A stretch of 64,000 bases of DNA from Trichomonas vaginalis G3 (GCF_026262505.1 NC_067203.1:20627411-20691410); one strand, 5' to 3'; shown: positions 30,348 through 39,444, numbered from the stretch's first letter. Numbers and translations are program-made. The notes: a model not told the origin generated them from the sequence alone.

Positions 30348-31192
30348 TCATATTTTTACCGTTCGATAGTAGTTGTATATGAAACTAAGTTCTAAGTAAA
30401 ACGCATGGTATAATGGAATTATTCTTTTCTTCCATCTGTAGTAAACCATACTTGAAAGTCTGAAATACTTCCACTCGGCGTTCATATAACTTTGTAGGTT
30501 TTTCGTAAAAGTCATTCATCAGACATAAGAAAGAGTTTTTGCACCAGAAAATGAAGCATGAACTATAATAGCATCTGGGTCGAAAACATTTTCATATGTT
30601 CCATTAGGGTTTTCGACTTCATAAAAGTCCGGGTGTACTGGATATTCTGCAGGCTGATTTAACATCCTCAAAACCTATACCATGCCAAGTTGTTATATTT
30701 TGTAGAAATATAAACGTTTTCTCCAAGGTCTTCTATTCTATTGATTTTAACAGTTGCATTTTTCCTGTCATATATAATATCGAGATGGTACTCTCCTTCG
30801 TCAATGTTAAACTGGTTTGCATATTCGAGATAGATATCGTTTATTTTTTCTTGAAAAGCTTGAAGAGTTGTTTCTAAGTTTACAAGCAAATTCACTTGTA
30901 AAAGTTTTCCCTGTTCAAATTTCTCATACGTACGTTTTTCTTTGTTATAGTATTTAACTTCAAAACCGACCGTAAATGGGAAACCATGTATGGCTTCTGA
31001 AATGAACTTCATTCTACGAAAGCCAATAGCTTTTGTGACAGATGGGTCTCTTAACCATCTTAATGGGTAGTCAAAACGATAGCCTTCATGCTTTACGGTC
31101 TCTGTCTCAAACTTTTGACCGACATTAGTAAAAAGTTCATCTAATGGTTTAGTTGTAGCAACTCTTGAATTTTCTTTTTCTATTGAAAGCAT
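30348..31192 (-). pseudogene. F-x-Y-P-x-x-W family Maverick protein, frameshifted copy
   Basis: The first 174 residues from ATG 31192 are open (MLSIEKENSRVATTKPLDEL, then YRFDYPLRWLRDPSVTKAIG) and match the intact 286-aa protein at 37534-38394. The remaining ~95 codons continue in other frames, ending with a YLELSFIYNY strand and stop at 30348. There are at least two frameshifts. So Maverick 2 carries two members of this family, one broken and one intact, on opposite strands. It lies between the amphipathic peptide and fibre genes. Confidence 0.65.
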
Positions 31193-31210
31193 ATTTTATC
31201 TAGAATAAAA

Positions 31211-32473
31211 ATGTCGAAAGAAACAGCGTCTATGAGAGAAATACAACACAACCGACAACTCATTATACAAGCTCTAAATAAGAACACAACAAACTTTTCA
31301 AACTATTCTAAGATATCTGAGTCATTGAAAGAAGGAAACTTAAAACTGACATTAAACCCATTGACAGATGAGTTTCTGTTTCAAGACAAGAAGAACAATA
31401 CTGTCTGTGTAAATCCAACAAAAGGAACTTTAAACGAGAAACCTATAAAAGAACTTCTTTTGAAAGCAGATGTTGACAACAAAGCTGACAAAGAGTATGT
31501 CATTGAAAAAGTTCAAGAAGAACATGACAGAGCAGATGCAACATATGCAACAAAAGCAGATGTTGACAACAAAGCTGACAAAGAGTATGTTGACAATAAA
31601 ATGTCAAGTGAAGTGACAAGAGCTGAAAACGAATATTCTAAAAAGACTCATACACATACCATTGCAAATATTACAAACTTACAAGAAACCTTAAACAGGA
31701 AAAGTGACGTTGGACATACACATTCTATATCTGAAATAACAGACTTAAACGTTAGCCTTGAAAAGAAAGCTGACAAAGAAACTGTAGATATGTTGGCACA
31801 AACGGTTTCAAGTCATACCAGAGGTTTAATGGAAGATGGACAACAGTTGAAAGAGCTTGAGAAAGGTGTTACAGAGTTAAGGAATACAAAAGCAGACTCG
31901 ACATGGATAAAAGGATATGTAGATGCAACAAAAGAACGTATTTTCGCATGGACAGAAGGAACATACCCACAAAAATATCATAGACATAGCATCTCTGACG
32001 TAAATGAACTTGAAGAAAAGTTATATAAAAAAGCAGACAAAACAGAGCTTCAAACATTAAAGACAGAAATACTTCAAACAGTATATCCTATAGGTTCTAT
32101 TTATACGTCAATGAACTCTACCAGACCAGAAGTAGTACTTGGTTTTGGAACTTGGACTCAAATAGTCGACAGGTTTTTGTATTGTGCAAACTCTTCAAAG
32201 GAAACAGGTGGAAGTAAAACGATTTCAGGTGCAAATTTACCTGCACACAGTCACTACATAAATTTAAGTACATCTGAAGCAGGTTTGCATAGGCATAAAT
32301 ATTGGGGTTGGTCAACAATGACAAAAGGTAAAGGATATGATGTTAAAGAGGACGTTCAGTTTGCTATAAATGGTTCCTGGGATGACACTTGGAGAGAAGG
32401 AGACCATACACATCGCGTTTCAGGGTATACGCAAACAACGGACAAAGTAAAGACTACATGCCACCTTACATGA
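31211..32473 (+). CDS. Fibre/spike protein with tail-collar-like domain (3' end frameshifted)
   Basis: This 420-aa protein has an N-terminal attachment region, a shaft with repeated KADK(E/T).V and H(T/S)H(T/S)I motifs, and a C-terminal YPIGSIYTSMNSTRP...GFGTWTQIVDRFLY..SGANLPAHSH domain. This is the layout of phage short tail fibres. The true end, MPPYMTVYAWYRNA, lies in another frame and stops at 32502, so a single indel near 32450 replaced the last ~14 residues. It is the close relative of the broken gene at 3339-6344, and its shaft is shorter. It is convergent with integrase and divergent from 31192 with 18 bp between. Confidence 0.75.
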   Translation: MSKETASMREIQHNRQLIIQALNKNTTNFSNYSKISESLKEGNLKLTLNPLTDEFLFQDKKNNTVCVNPTKGTLNEKPIKELLLKADVDNKADKEYVIEKVQEEHDRADATYATKADVDNKADKEYVDNKMSSEVTRAENEYSKKTHTHTIANITNLQETLNRKSDVGHTHSISEITDLNVSLEKKADKETVDMLAQTVSSHTRGLMEDGQQLKELEKGVTELRNTKADSTWIKGYVDATKERIFAWTEGTYPQKYHRHSISDVNELEEKLYKKADKTELQTLKTEILQTVYPIGSIYTSMNSTRPEVVLGFGTWTQIVDRFLYCANSSKETGGSKTISGANLPAHSHYINLSTSEAGLHRHKYWGWSTMTKGKGYDVKEDVQFAINGSWDDTWREGDHTHRVSGYTQTTDKVKTTCHLT

Positions 32474-32498
32474 CAGTTTACGCATGGTATAGAAATGC

Positions 32499-33458
32499 TT
32501 AGTCGTCATTTTCAACTTCTTTAGCATATTCGTCAGGAGTTGTCTTATATTTGTTAGGAACTGTCTTTGAAAGTATACCACCTTGAACTTTGACAAGTTT
32601 GAAACGAGGTCTGACAATAGTAGTTTTATCTTCTGCTTGCAGTCTGTACATTTTGCCATGTTTGCCTAAAACTTCATAATATTCTCTTGTATACTTTCTT
32701 CTATTTTTACGAACACGAATGTGAGTACCTGTCGGGTTCCCATTGTTGTCATAGTCAATAGTATTTTCATATGGGTCGCGTTTAGGTATTTCTATTTTTA
32801 CTTTGTCACCTTTCTGAAGTTTGAAGCCCGGCATTCTTTCTTGTTTGTCTCTTTTGACTAAATTGTTAAATATAAAGTCTTTCTCTAAGTCAGGGTTGTT
32901 TTTCATTTCTTCAGGGGAGTGGTTTCCCAAACCTTTTTGTTTACGGTTATTGTAAATATTTAAAACTTGTCTCATCTTTGCCATGGAGAAGTGCCTATAC
33001 TTGTCGTCATATGACATTTCATCTACCTCACCACCTTGTGGTTGGTTTAAGTCTCTTAAGATTTTTATACAACTGTCAATGACACCAAGAGCAGAATGGT
33101 TTTGGTCGACAATGAAATATTGGTTTACATTTTTTGAACGCAGATAGTTTTTAATATCGTCTGATTTGAAAGAACTTTCACAGTCAGATGTCAGTTTTGT
33201 TGGATGGTATTTGTCAACGAATATTGTCAAAGCAGTTTTCACATCTAAAATATTTTTGGACCATAATGGTATGGCTTCACAGTATCTTGTGTTTTGACCA
33301 ACAAATATTAGCCAGTATGGTGGTCCATCTGTTCTAACTCTCGGAATGTTTTCCAAGATATCCATAAACCAAGCATTTGGTGTTGAACTAAAGATTTTTA
33401 TCATGAGTGCTTTCTTTGTCGCTTTAGAAACATACGGGTCCTTGTTTGAATTCGTCAT
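32499..33458 (-). CDS. Maverick integrase, DDE-type (DD35D)
   Basis: A 319-aa protein with first Asp in AWFMDILENI (D33), second in LTSDCESSF (D92) and, exactly 36 residues on, Asp128 in ALGVIDSCIKILRD where Glu is canonical. The C-terminal half is basic with KLQKGDKVKIEIP and RKYTREYYEVLGKHG (SH3-like). The N-terminus is shorter than in the integrase at 6385. The frame is intact, and the TAAAGT duplication shows this family was active at least once. The divergent start is shared with 33475. Confidence 0.85.
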   Translation of the reverse strand: MTNSNKDPYVSKATKKALMIKIFSSTPNAWFMDILENIPRVRTDGPPYWLIFVGQNTRYCEAIPLWSKNILDVKTALTIFVDKYHPTKLTSDCESSFKSDDIKNYLRSKNVNQYFIVDQNHSALGVIDSCIKILRDLNQPQGGEVDEMSYDDKYRHFSMAKMRQVLNIYNNRKQKGLGNHSPEEMKNNPDLEKDFIFNNLVKRDKQERMPGFKLQKGDKVKIEIPKRDPYENTIDYDNNGNPTGTHIRVRKNRRKYTREYYEVLGKHGKMYRLQAEDKTTIVRPRFKLVKVQGGILSKTVPNKYKTTPDEYAKEVENDD

Positions 33459-33474
33459 TTTTAACCCATAAGAA

Positions 33475-33876
33475 ATGGGTTTATTTGGTGCATTAGCAGG
33501 AGTTGCATCTAGATTTTTGCCAGCAGTGGGAACAATAGCCAGAGGTGCATTTGGAATTGGAAGGAAGATTTTGAGTACATTAGGTATACTGAAAGAGAAA
33601 GCACAACCTATTATACAAACTGTACAGAAAGGTTGGGAGGTAGCACGAGATGCAGCAAATCTTATTCCAAATCCTGAAACAAGAGGAAAAGTTCAAGGAT
33701 GGATGGACAATGTAGGAAGACAAGCAGGAAACTACTATAACAAAGCAAATGACTACTATAACCAAGCAGGACACTATATGGACCAAGGTGAAAGATTCTT
33801 TAACAGAGGATATAACCATGCACAACAGTGGGTAAACAACAACCAACCTCAACCGTCTCAAACGTGGGGAATGTAA
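33475..33876 (+). CDS. Glycine-rich amphipathic membrane-active-type protein, 133 aa
   Basis: The N-terminus MGLFGALAGVASRFLPAVGT is a Met-Gly start followed by a small-residue/hydrophobic amphipathic stretch. More hydrophobic helix (ARGAFGIGRKILSTLGIL) follows, then a Tyr/Asn-rich repeat region (NYYNKANDYYNQAGHYMDQG). Together with the gene at 30101 it suggests a capsid-internal protein that disrupts membranes on entry. The function is inferred from composition and neighbours only. Possible N-myristoylation at Gly2. It is divergent from the integrase with 16 bp between. Confidence 0.55.
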   Translation: MGLFGALAGVASRFLPAVGTIARGAFGIGRKILSTLGILKEKAQPIIQTVQKGWEVARDAANLIPNPETRGKVQGWMDNVGRQAGNYYNKANDYYNQAGHYMDQGERFFNRGYNHAQQWVNNNQPQPSQTWGM

Positions 33877-33895
33877 AATTTTTTACTGAGATGAA

Positions 33896-34051
33896 ATGAA
33901 CAATACAGCATTGAGACAAATGGGCTCAAGATGGATTTGTCGACTTCCAGTAGTTAAACCACCACGTGTTTGTCAAGTCCTCCCTATACCTCAAGAAGTT
34001 TTAGACCGACATAAAAAACCTCAACAACCAGTTGAAAACAAACCAAACTAA
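33896..34051 (+). CDS. Small basic ORF, 51 aa
   Basis: The ORF is preceded by ATTTTTTACTGAGATGAA, an exact copy of the leader of the next gene (34071), which supports expression. The peptide is basic and proline-rich (SRWICRLPVVKPPRVCQVLP). It ends 19 bp before the next ATG. No family recognised. Confidence 0.5.
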   Translation: MNNTALRQMGSRWICRLPVVKPPRVCQVLPIPQEVLDRHKKPQQPVENKPN

Positions 34052-34052
34052 A

Positions 34053-34070
34053 ATTTTTTACTGAGATGAA
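34053..34070 (+). promoter_or_regulatory. Duplicated leader ATTTTTTACTGAGATGAA
   Basis: The 18 bp before the ATG at 34071 are repeated exactly before the ATG at 33896. They contain a TTTTTTAC core like the TATTTTTAY motif seen elsewhere. Confidence 0.5.
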
Positions 34071-34655
34071 ATGACCGAAGAAGTTGAAACGGTAGATTTG
34101 ACACCACAAACAAAAAGTTCAGAACCATTGTCAAAACCTGTCAAAGAACTTACAGATGAAGAGAAAAATTCAATAATAGAAGGTGTGAGGTCTGGAAATA
34201 CAAACCCTAACTACAAAGTCACTTTTCATAAAAATGGAACGGCTAGTATCTCAAAAAAGAAACAGACTCTCACAAATAAAATATTAAAGTCTGAAGGAGT
34301 TTTCGAGACAACAGATGGAAAAGTTTACTTCACTGACCAACAGTTCATTATAGAACATCTCATTGACTTAGAGTCAAAATATTCTAAACTTTACAACAAA
34401 CACAAAAAGTTGAAAGGAAAACAAAAACAAATGGCATATGATATTTACGAAGATGTTGACGACACAACCATACCTGCAAGTGAGGTAAAGTCAAAGGAAC
34501 CGAAAAGTGACGAAAAACAGATAGAAGAAGGTGAGCCAAAAACTGAAGATAAACCAAAACCAAAGGTTAGTTTTAATACTAAACCAAGTCAACCTTCATT
34601 AGCTGGTATGGGTTGGCGTCAAAGGCTTATGATAGCAGGTGGTTATGTAAAGTAA
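34071..34655 (+). CDS. Basic/charged Maverick protein, 194 aa
   Basis: The block NPNYKVTFHKNGTASISKKK (residues ~45-65) matches HPFYYVSQSKDGKIYVRKRK in the 144-aa protein at 16162, suggesting one family. A helix-rich middle (LIDLESKYSKLYNKHKKLKG), an E/K-rich linker and a C-terminal GMGWRQRLMIAGGYVK follow. It sits directly before PolB here but before the capsid gene in Maverick 1. Function unknown; charged composition suggests nucleic-acid contact. Confidence 0.55.
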   Translation: MTEEVETVDLTPQTKSSEPLSKPVKELTDEEKNSIIEGVRSGNTNPNYKVTFHKNGTASISKKKQTLTNKILKSEGVFETTDGKVYFTDQQFIIEHLIDLESKYSKLYNKHKKLKGKQKQMAYDIYEDVDDTTIPASEVKSKEPKSDEKQIEEGEPKTEDKPKPKVSFNTKPSQPSLAGMGWRQRLMIAGGYVK

Positions 34656-34685
34656 AGGAAAAACATTTTTTTTATTTTTATAAAA

Positions 34686-36839
34686 ATGCCTCCATATAGA
34701 ATGGACAGAAGGTCTGCTAGAATAAAAGCAGAGTTGCAAAGATATGGTTGGAAAGTTTCAAAGAAGTTTAAATATAGGAAGGGAAAGCCAATAAAAGTCT
34801 ATGACAAACTGGCTGGTCTGACCTACGAAATGGACTTGGAAACAGCGCGCGCCAATTATCCAAACAGACTCGAGAGGTTAGAAGAAGAACGTCTTATGGA
34901 CATGCCTTTTGATGTTAGTGAGCCTCAAGTTCAAGGACACGACGGCTTTGCCAGATTCTACTGGAAACATGACGAACAATTGCATCCTTTGAGACGGAAA
35001 AAAGGGAAGGGTGAAGACACACATGCTCCCATGGAAAGAACAAGATATGCATATGAAAAGTATCGTGAAGTTAGAAGTAAGATTGGTTCAGGTCGAACCT
35101 TTACAGTAAACTTTGACGATGGAAAGAACAAAGAAGGCTTCATGGGTGTACTTGCTGCCATACAAGACGGAAATAAGAAAGGATACAATCTCAGATTGAC
35201 TATAACAGATTTGGATGGTCACATATACTATGCACATGGCAATGAACAAACAGCCGCACAACTTCTTGACGCTTTCAAAACTTCAAAGAGAGAACAAATG
35301 TTTGACTCCGACTCAGACATCTTGAATGCAATTGAAGGAATTGCAAGTGTAAAGTTCGAATGGTACCAACCCAACCCTCAAGCAGTCAGACAACATGCTG
35401 GGTATTTCCCCTTCAGAAATAAGTCTGACATTGACTTAACCAGGTATGGAATTTACAATTCAATTGAAAAAATTGTCAATGAACCTTGTATTCTTACATG
35501 TCTCAGGAACTCTGGTCTTGTTTCAGAAGAGAAGATGAAGTATCTTGAGTCATGTGTTAAGACAAGGTATATACTCAGAGGTCAATTGTCAAAAGTTGCA
35601 CCGTTGGCAAATGTGAATATCCGAGTCAACATTCCGACTGAGAAAGGTTCTTCACATGACGACTATGTTGTTGACAAAGACTTACCATGGTTGAATATTG
35701 TACTTGTCCACAACCACTTCATGTTGAACGAAAGTCTTACAAACCCATTGTTCGGAAAAGGTAAGTGCAGCATTGTCAGGGCTGTTAACATTCTTTTCGA
35801 GAAAGGTTTGTTGGAACCAATTCCAGATGACAAGCTGACAGAAACTTTTGTACCAAAAGATGAAACAAACTTTTCATTGTTAGCAAGACCAAAAGTTGTT
35901 CCGGACAAAGTTATAGCACAAGAGAAGTACACGGTTCCAAAAGGAGTTGGATTGTTCGGATACCAACCTGAACCAGAAGAACTTCCAATGAGGTTGCAAG
36001 AACTTCAAGATGCTATAAACAAACTTTCATTGAGACATCCGATCGATGTCAAATTGTATTGGAGAGCATCAGAGTTAGGTCAGAAGGTTTTATATGAAAC
36101 AGGCTGCTTTGACGATGTTTATGAGATAACAGGAGAAGTTTCTCAGAAGATAAGAGATTCACTTGAATTTCCACGAACCGGACCCATAGGTTGCGACAAG
36201 TTTGACTCATATGAAAAAATATACTATGTCGACCTTAACGCTGCGTACATGAGGTTCGTCCAATATATTCCAACTGGAATTCCAAACGAAGATGGCGAGT
36301 TCCCGGGAAGGAACTATACAGTTGGAAAAGTCATGCAACAACTCTATGATATTAGGAAGGCTTCAAACCCAAAACTTGCAATGACACTCAAATTGCTGAT
36401 GAATTCAACATGGGGATATTCCATTAAGAAACCTCAAGCGATGAAGAGTAAACACTATGAGAAGGTCGACAACTTTGTTGAAAGGTTTTCTCCTTTTGTT
36501 TTGAAGTACGAATTTACTCAAGGTCAAAGTGGCTTAGTAACCACATTAAAACCTATTGTCGAACATTGGTCTTATCCTCAGTTCGCAAAAGCAGTCCTTG
36601 ACAACTACAACAAATTCTTCTCCGAGGTTAAATCCAAAGTGAAGGTATACTACGAGAACATCGATGCACTCATGACGAACGAAGAAGGATACAACAAACT
36701 CATTGAAATGGGAATGGTCGGTGAAAAAATGGGCCTTTTTAAGCTAGATAAGGTATTTTCCGAAGTTCATGTAATATCCAAACGTAAGTACTGGGCCATA
36801 CTTGAAGACGGGACAGAAATAAAACATTGCATGAAATAA
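34686..36839 (+). CDS. Short, divergent DNA polymerase B lacking the exonuclease motifs
   Basis: This 717-aa frame is intact. Motif A is YYVDLNAAY (D516) and motif B KLLMNSTWGY (569-578). Motif C is YYENIDALM (655-663), where the canonical Y-x-D-T-D-S has Asn658 in place of the first Asp but keeps Asp660. Exo I-III motifs, clear in the PolB at 11137, are absent. Only ~50 residues separate motifs A and B against ~135 there. The C-terminus stops at EIKHCMK, where the other continues for ~90 residues, and is followed by ACATTGCATGA repeats and an HNH gene. The N-terminal half does align with Maverick 1 PolB. Likely a decayed or specialised polymerase. Confidence 0.75.
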   Translation: MPPYRMDRRSARIKAELQRYGWKVSKKFKYRKGKPIKVYDKLAGLTYEMDLETARANYPNRLERLEEERLMDMPFDVSEPQVQGHDGFARFYWKHDEQLHPLRRKKGKGEDTHAPMERTRYAYEKYREVRSKIGSGRTFTVNFDDGKNKEGFMGVLAAIQDGNKKGYNLRLTITDLDGHIYYAHGNEQTAAQLLDAFKTSKREQMFDSDSDILNAIEGIASVKFEWYQPNPQAVRQHAGYFPFRNKSDIDLTRYGIYNSIEKIVNEPCILTCLRNSGLVSEEKMKYLESCVKTRYILRGQLSKVAPLANVNIRVNIPTEKGSSHDDYVVDKDLPWLNIVLVHNHFMLNESLTNPLFGKGKCSIVRAVNILFEKGLLEPIPDDKLTETFVPKDETNFSLLARPKVVPDKVIAQEKYTVPKGVGLFGYQPEPEELPMRLQELQDAINKLSLRHPIDVKLYWRASELGQKVLYETGCFDDVYEITGEVSQKIRDSLEFPRTGPIGCDKFDSYEKIYYVDLNAAYMRFVQYIPTGIPNEDGEFPGRNYTVGKVMQQLYDIRKASNPKLAMTLKLLMNSTWGYSIKKPQAMKSKHYEKVDNFVERFSPFVLKYEFTQGQSGLVTTLKPIVEHWSYPQFAKAVLDNYNKFFSEVKSKVKVYYENIDALMTNEEGYNKLIEMGMVGEKMGLFKLDKVFSEVHVISKRKYWAILEDGTEIKHCMK

Positions 36840-36912
36840 AACATTGCATGACACATGACATTGCATGAAATAAAACATTTTTTCAAAAAAATATTTTTTT
36901 ATTTTATTTGAA
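36840..36912 (+). repeat. Short ACATTGCATGA repeats after PolB
   Basis: AAACATTGCATGAAATAA-like words repeat three times between the PolB stop and the HNH leader, copying the last codons of PolB. This marks the point where the PolB C-terminus was lost. Confidence 0.5.
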
Positions 36913-37497
36913 ATGTACGCTGAGTTTGTTGGAGAGGACCGTTGGGAAACTTGTTTGTTAGATGAGAAATATGAAATTCACTGTTGTGAGTCATTTGAAG
37001 TCAGAAACAAAAAGACAAAAAGAGTTTTAAGCGGATGGGAGCGAAATGACGGATATGCTCTTATGGATATGAGTGGAAAAAACTATTTTAAACATATTGT
37101 CATTGCAACTCATTTTATACCGAATCCTAACAATCTACCTTTTGTAGACCACATAAACCATATAAGAAACGACAATAGACTTGAAAACTTACGCTGGGTC
37201 ACTTGTTCTGAAAACAATAAGAACAAAGGCAAATTTGGAGATATAGTATTCGAATTTGTCGACGAACTAGAAGATGAAGCAATTGAAATTACAGACTATG
37301 GCGAGCATACGTTTGAGTTTTACTACTATAGCGAAGAACAGGACTCTTTCTACCTTTATACCGGCGTAAACTATAGGAAATTACAAGTATGTTTTACTAA
37401 GGCGGGCTATGCTTATGTAAACGCTAGAGATACAGATGGAAAATACGTTAGACTATATCTTAACAAATTCAAGAAGCTATATGGCATACCATTTTAA
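36913..37497 (+). CDS. HNH homing-type endonuclease
   Basis: A 194-aa protein with an N-terminal NUMOD4-like region (ESFEVRNKKTKRVLSGW) and a clear HNH_3 motif: VDHINHIRNDNRLENLRWVT followed by CSENNKNK (about residues 76-105). A C-terminal DNA-recognition-like repeat (YAYVNARDTDGKYVRLYLNKF) follows. Such enzymes cut DNA and spread by repair-driven copying, often beside or inside polymerase genes. Its place immediately after a PolB that lacks its C-terminus suggests it invaded that gene. Intact. Confidence 0.8.
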   Translation: MYAEFVGEDRWETCLLDEKYEIHCCESFEVRNKKTKRVLSGWERNDGYALMDMSGKNYFKHIVIATHFIPNPNNLPFVDHINHIRNDNRLENLRWVTCSENNKNKGKFGDIVFEFVDELEDEAIEITDYGEHTFEFYYYSEEQDSFYLYTGVNYRKLQVCFTKAGYAYVNARDTDGKYVRLYLNKFKKLYGIPF

Positions 37498-37515
37498 AAC
37501 GTTTTTAAAACAGTA

Positions 37516-37524
37516 TATTTTTAC
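37516..37524 (+). promoter_or_regulatory. TATTTTTAC promoter-like motif
   Basis: TATTTTTAC lies 9 bp before the ATG at 37534, matching the motif at 59236 and 16602. Confidence 0.5.
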
Positions 37525-37533
37525 ATATATTAA

Positions 37534-38394
37534 ATGCTTCAGGTTGAAAAACAAAGAACAAAAGTAGCAGATACAAAACCGTTAGACTATATCTTTACAA
37601 ATGCCGGTAGGAATATATCAGATGAAGAAATTTCATCCGGCTCCTATAGGTTTGACTATCCAATTCGTTGGCTTCAAAGTCCTTCAGATGCAAAGGCAAT
37701 AGGATTTAGAAGAGTTTTGTTTTCAAATAGAACTAACGCGTTTATGTTTGCAGTATATTTTCATGGCCAGTATAAAGCTTCTGATGGTCTAATAGAAAAA
37801 TTTGACGAAATGAAAATCTTTACTATTCGCTCAGACGAAAGTCTTGAGAAGACTCTAAATGACTTTCAAACTCAAATAAACAAATACTACTGGGAATTTC
37901 AAGAAAAATACCATTCTTTACTAAATGGAACGTACTATCTGAAACTAGAATATGATAAGATGAATTCAACCGTTTCATTTCAAAGGATTGAAAATAACCC
38001 TCCAAGAGATACAGAGTTTTTATATTGGGGAGTAGACAGGCGTTCTTGGGCGCAATTTCTTCGGTTACTAAACCAGAACGAACCATTGCCACCTGACGGT
38101 CCGTTTAAATTTATACTTCCACCAACAGATTTGACAGTTTATAGAAACGTGTTTGACCCTCAAAATGTTATATGTCATGCAAGTTTTAGTTCAAGCAACA
38201 ACAGTTTTCTATGTATGGGTAAAGACTTTTATGACTTTGCTTCTAAATTCTATGAACCACCGAGTAACAGTTTCTCTGACTTTCAAGTTTGGTTCACAAC
38301 AAACGGTGTGCAGCATATAATACCATTGTACTACGACTTTTATCTCGAATTGTCTTTCATATACAACTACGGAAAAGTGCTGAAAAAGTATTGA
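37534..38394 (+). CDS. F-x-Y-P-x-x-W family Maverick protein, intact (286 aa)
   Basis: This is the only intact member of a family with broken or partial copies at 1-380, 14975-15831 and 30348-31192. The N-terminal block is YRFDYPIRWLQSPSDAKAIG; the C-terminal block has FDPQNVICHASFSSSN, then DFQVWFTTNGVQHIIPLYYD and FYLELSFIYNY. It is strand-rich and lacks catalytic motifs. Presence in both element types and duplication within an element point to a structural role, possibly a second vertex or minor capsid protein; this is inference. Confidence 0.6.
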   Translation: MLQVEKQRTKVADTKPLDYIFTNAGRNISDEEISSGSYRFDYPIRWLQSPSDAKAIGFRRVLFSNRTNAFMFAVYFHGQYKASDGLIEKFDEMKIFTIRSDESLEKTLNDFQTQINKYYWEFQEKYHSLLNGTYYLKLEYDKMNSTVSFQRIENNPPRDTEFLYWGVDRRSWAQFLRLLNQNEPLPPDGPFKFILPPTDLTVYRNVFDPQNVICHASFSSSNNSFLCMGKDFYDFASKFYEPPSNSFSDFQVWFTTNGVQHIIPLYYDFYLELSFIYNYGKVLKKY

Positions 38395-38514
38395 AAAATA
38401 TATTTTAGGGTAGATGGTTTTTAGGTGGAACCAGGTCACTCGGTCACTCGGTCATTTTAACTTCTCTGAAAAAGTGTGACAACATGACATTTTGACAACA
38501 GTCCAGGAAATAGA
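38395..38514. repeat. Palindromic module R6, left arm of the KilA-N cassette
   Basis: AAAATATATTTTAGG (38395-38409) is followed by GGTAGATGG, then tandem GGTCACTC words and AACTTCTCTGAAAAAGTGTG. The whole block recurs in inverted orientation at 39702-39809, with the KilA-N gene between. Confidence 0.7.
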
Positions 38515-38556
38515 TTTTATCGTATTCTTTCACCCGTTGAATTTTGTATAAAAAAG

Positions 38557-38580
38557 CAACCCGCGGAATTCCGCGGGTTG
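38557..38580. repeat. 24-bp perfect palindrome centred on GAATTC
   Basis: CAACCCGCGGAA and its exact complement form a 24-bp palindrome. An identical copy is at 39545-39568 and a 22-bp version, lacking CG, lies inside the KilA-N frame at 38965-38986. About 70 bp around the outer two copies is shared as a direct repeat. Confidence 0.8.
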
Positions 38581-38616
38581 GTATATTCTTCACAAAATGC
38601 TTGTTTTGAGGTCGAA

Positions 38617-38714
38617 CCACAAACGAATGTCCGACGGTTAAGCCACAAACGAATGTCCGACGGTTAAGCCACAAACGAATGTCCGACGGTTAAGCCACAA
38701 ACGAATGTCCGACG
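38617..38714. repeat. 26-bp tandem repeat, four units
   Basis: CCACAAACGAATGTCCGACG plus GGTTAA/AG recurs at 38617, 38643, 38669 and 38695 (the last partial), just upstream of the KilA-N gene. No coding sense. Confidence 0.85.
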
Positions 38715-38755
38715 TCCCACCAAAAAATATTTTTTATTTTTATTGTAAGAACAGT

Positions 38756-39415
38756 ATGACAGTCGAAGCAAAAACGTTCACGAACAAATCTAATGGCGAA
38801 ACATTCACAAAAGGCACTTACAACGGTATTGAAGTCTTACGTAGAGACAGGGATGGTTATGTAAATGCAACAAATATGTGTCAGCAGTTTAGGAAAGACT
38901 TTAGAAGGTTGTTGGAAAATAAGTCCTGGGAAGAGTATTTTAAGGCATTTTGTGAAGAATATACCAACCCGCGGAATTCCGGGTTGCTTTTTATACACAG
39001 TTCATGCAGGAATTCCGGATGAAATCAAACAGGTTAGAGGAATGTATGTAGACCAAGACTCGTAAACTATATAGCAATGTGGGCTTCTCCAAAATATTGT
39101 ATAGCAGTTGGAAAAATTCTGGACTCCATAGACAAGAAAGTTCATGAGAAATTAGATGAAGAAGAACTTGAAGATACAGTAGAGAATGCAAAACCTTTGT
39201 TCGAAGAAGAAGTTAGAAAAATGCATGAAAAACAAATAGAACATGAACGTGAGATATGTTATGGTTATAGAGATTCTCCATACGAACTAGACCAATGGGA
39301 ACAAGAAGATTTAAAGAGAGAATTTAGAGAATATGAACTCGCTAAGATAGCATTAGAAGCTGCAGAAGAGAAGTTAAAAGCTTGGGGTTGTTTTGTACAA
39401 AAATATTGTGAGTAA
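38756..39415 (+). pseudogene. KilA-N domain gene, frameshifted at a palindrome
   Basis: From ATG 38756 (MTVEAKTF) the KilA-N domain is clear: YNGIEVLRRDRDGYVNATNM, then FRRLLENKSWEEYFKAF. The frame breaks at the 22-bp palindrome (38965-38986), which lacks two bases relative to the 24-bp copies outside; 24 bp would keep frame. A second shift precedes VNYIAMWASPKYC (about 39060-39095). The rest is open to 39415 with an acidic coiled region and an AAEEKLKAWGCFVQKY end. It is bracketed by inverted modules at 38395 and 39809. Confidence 0.7.
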
Positions 39416-39444
39416 ATGAACCATTTTTTTTATTGAATTCGACA

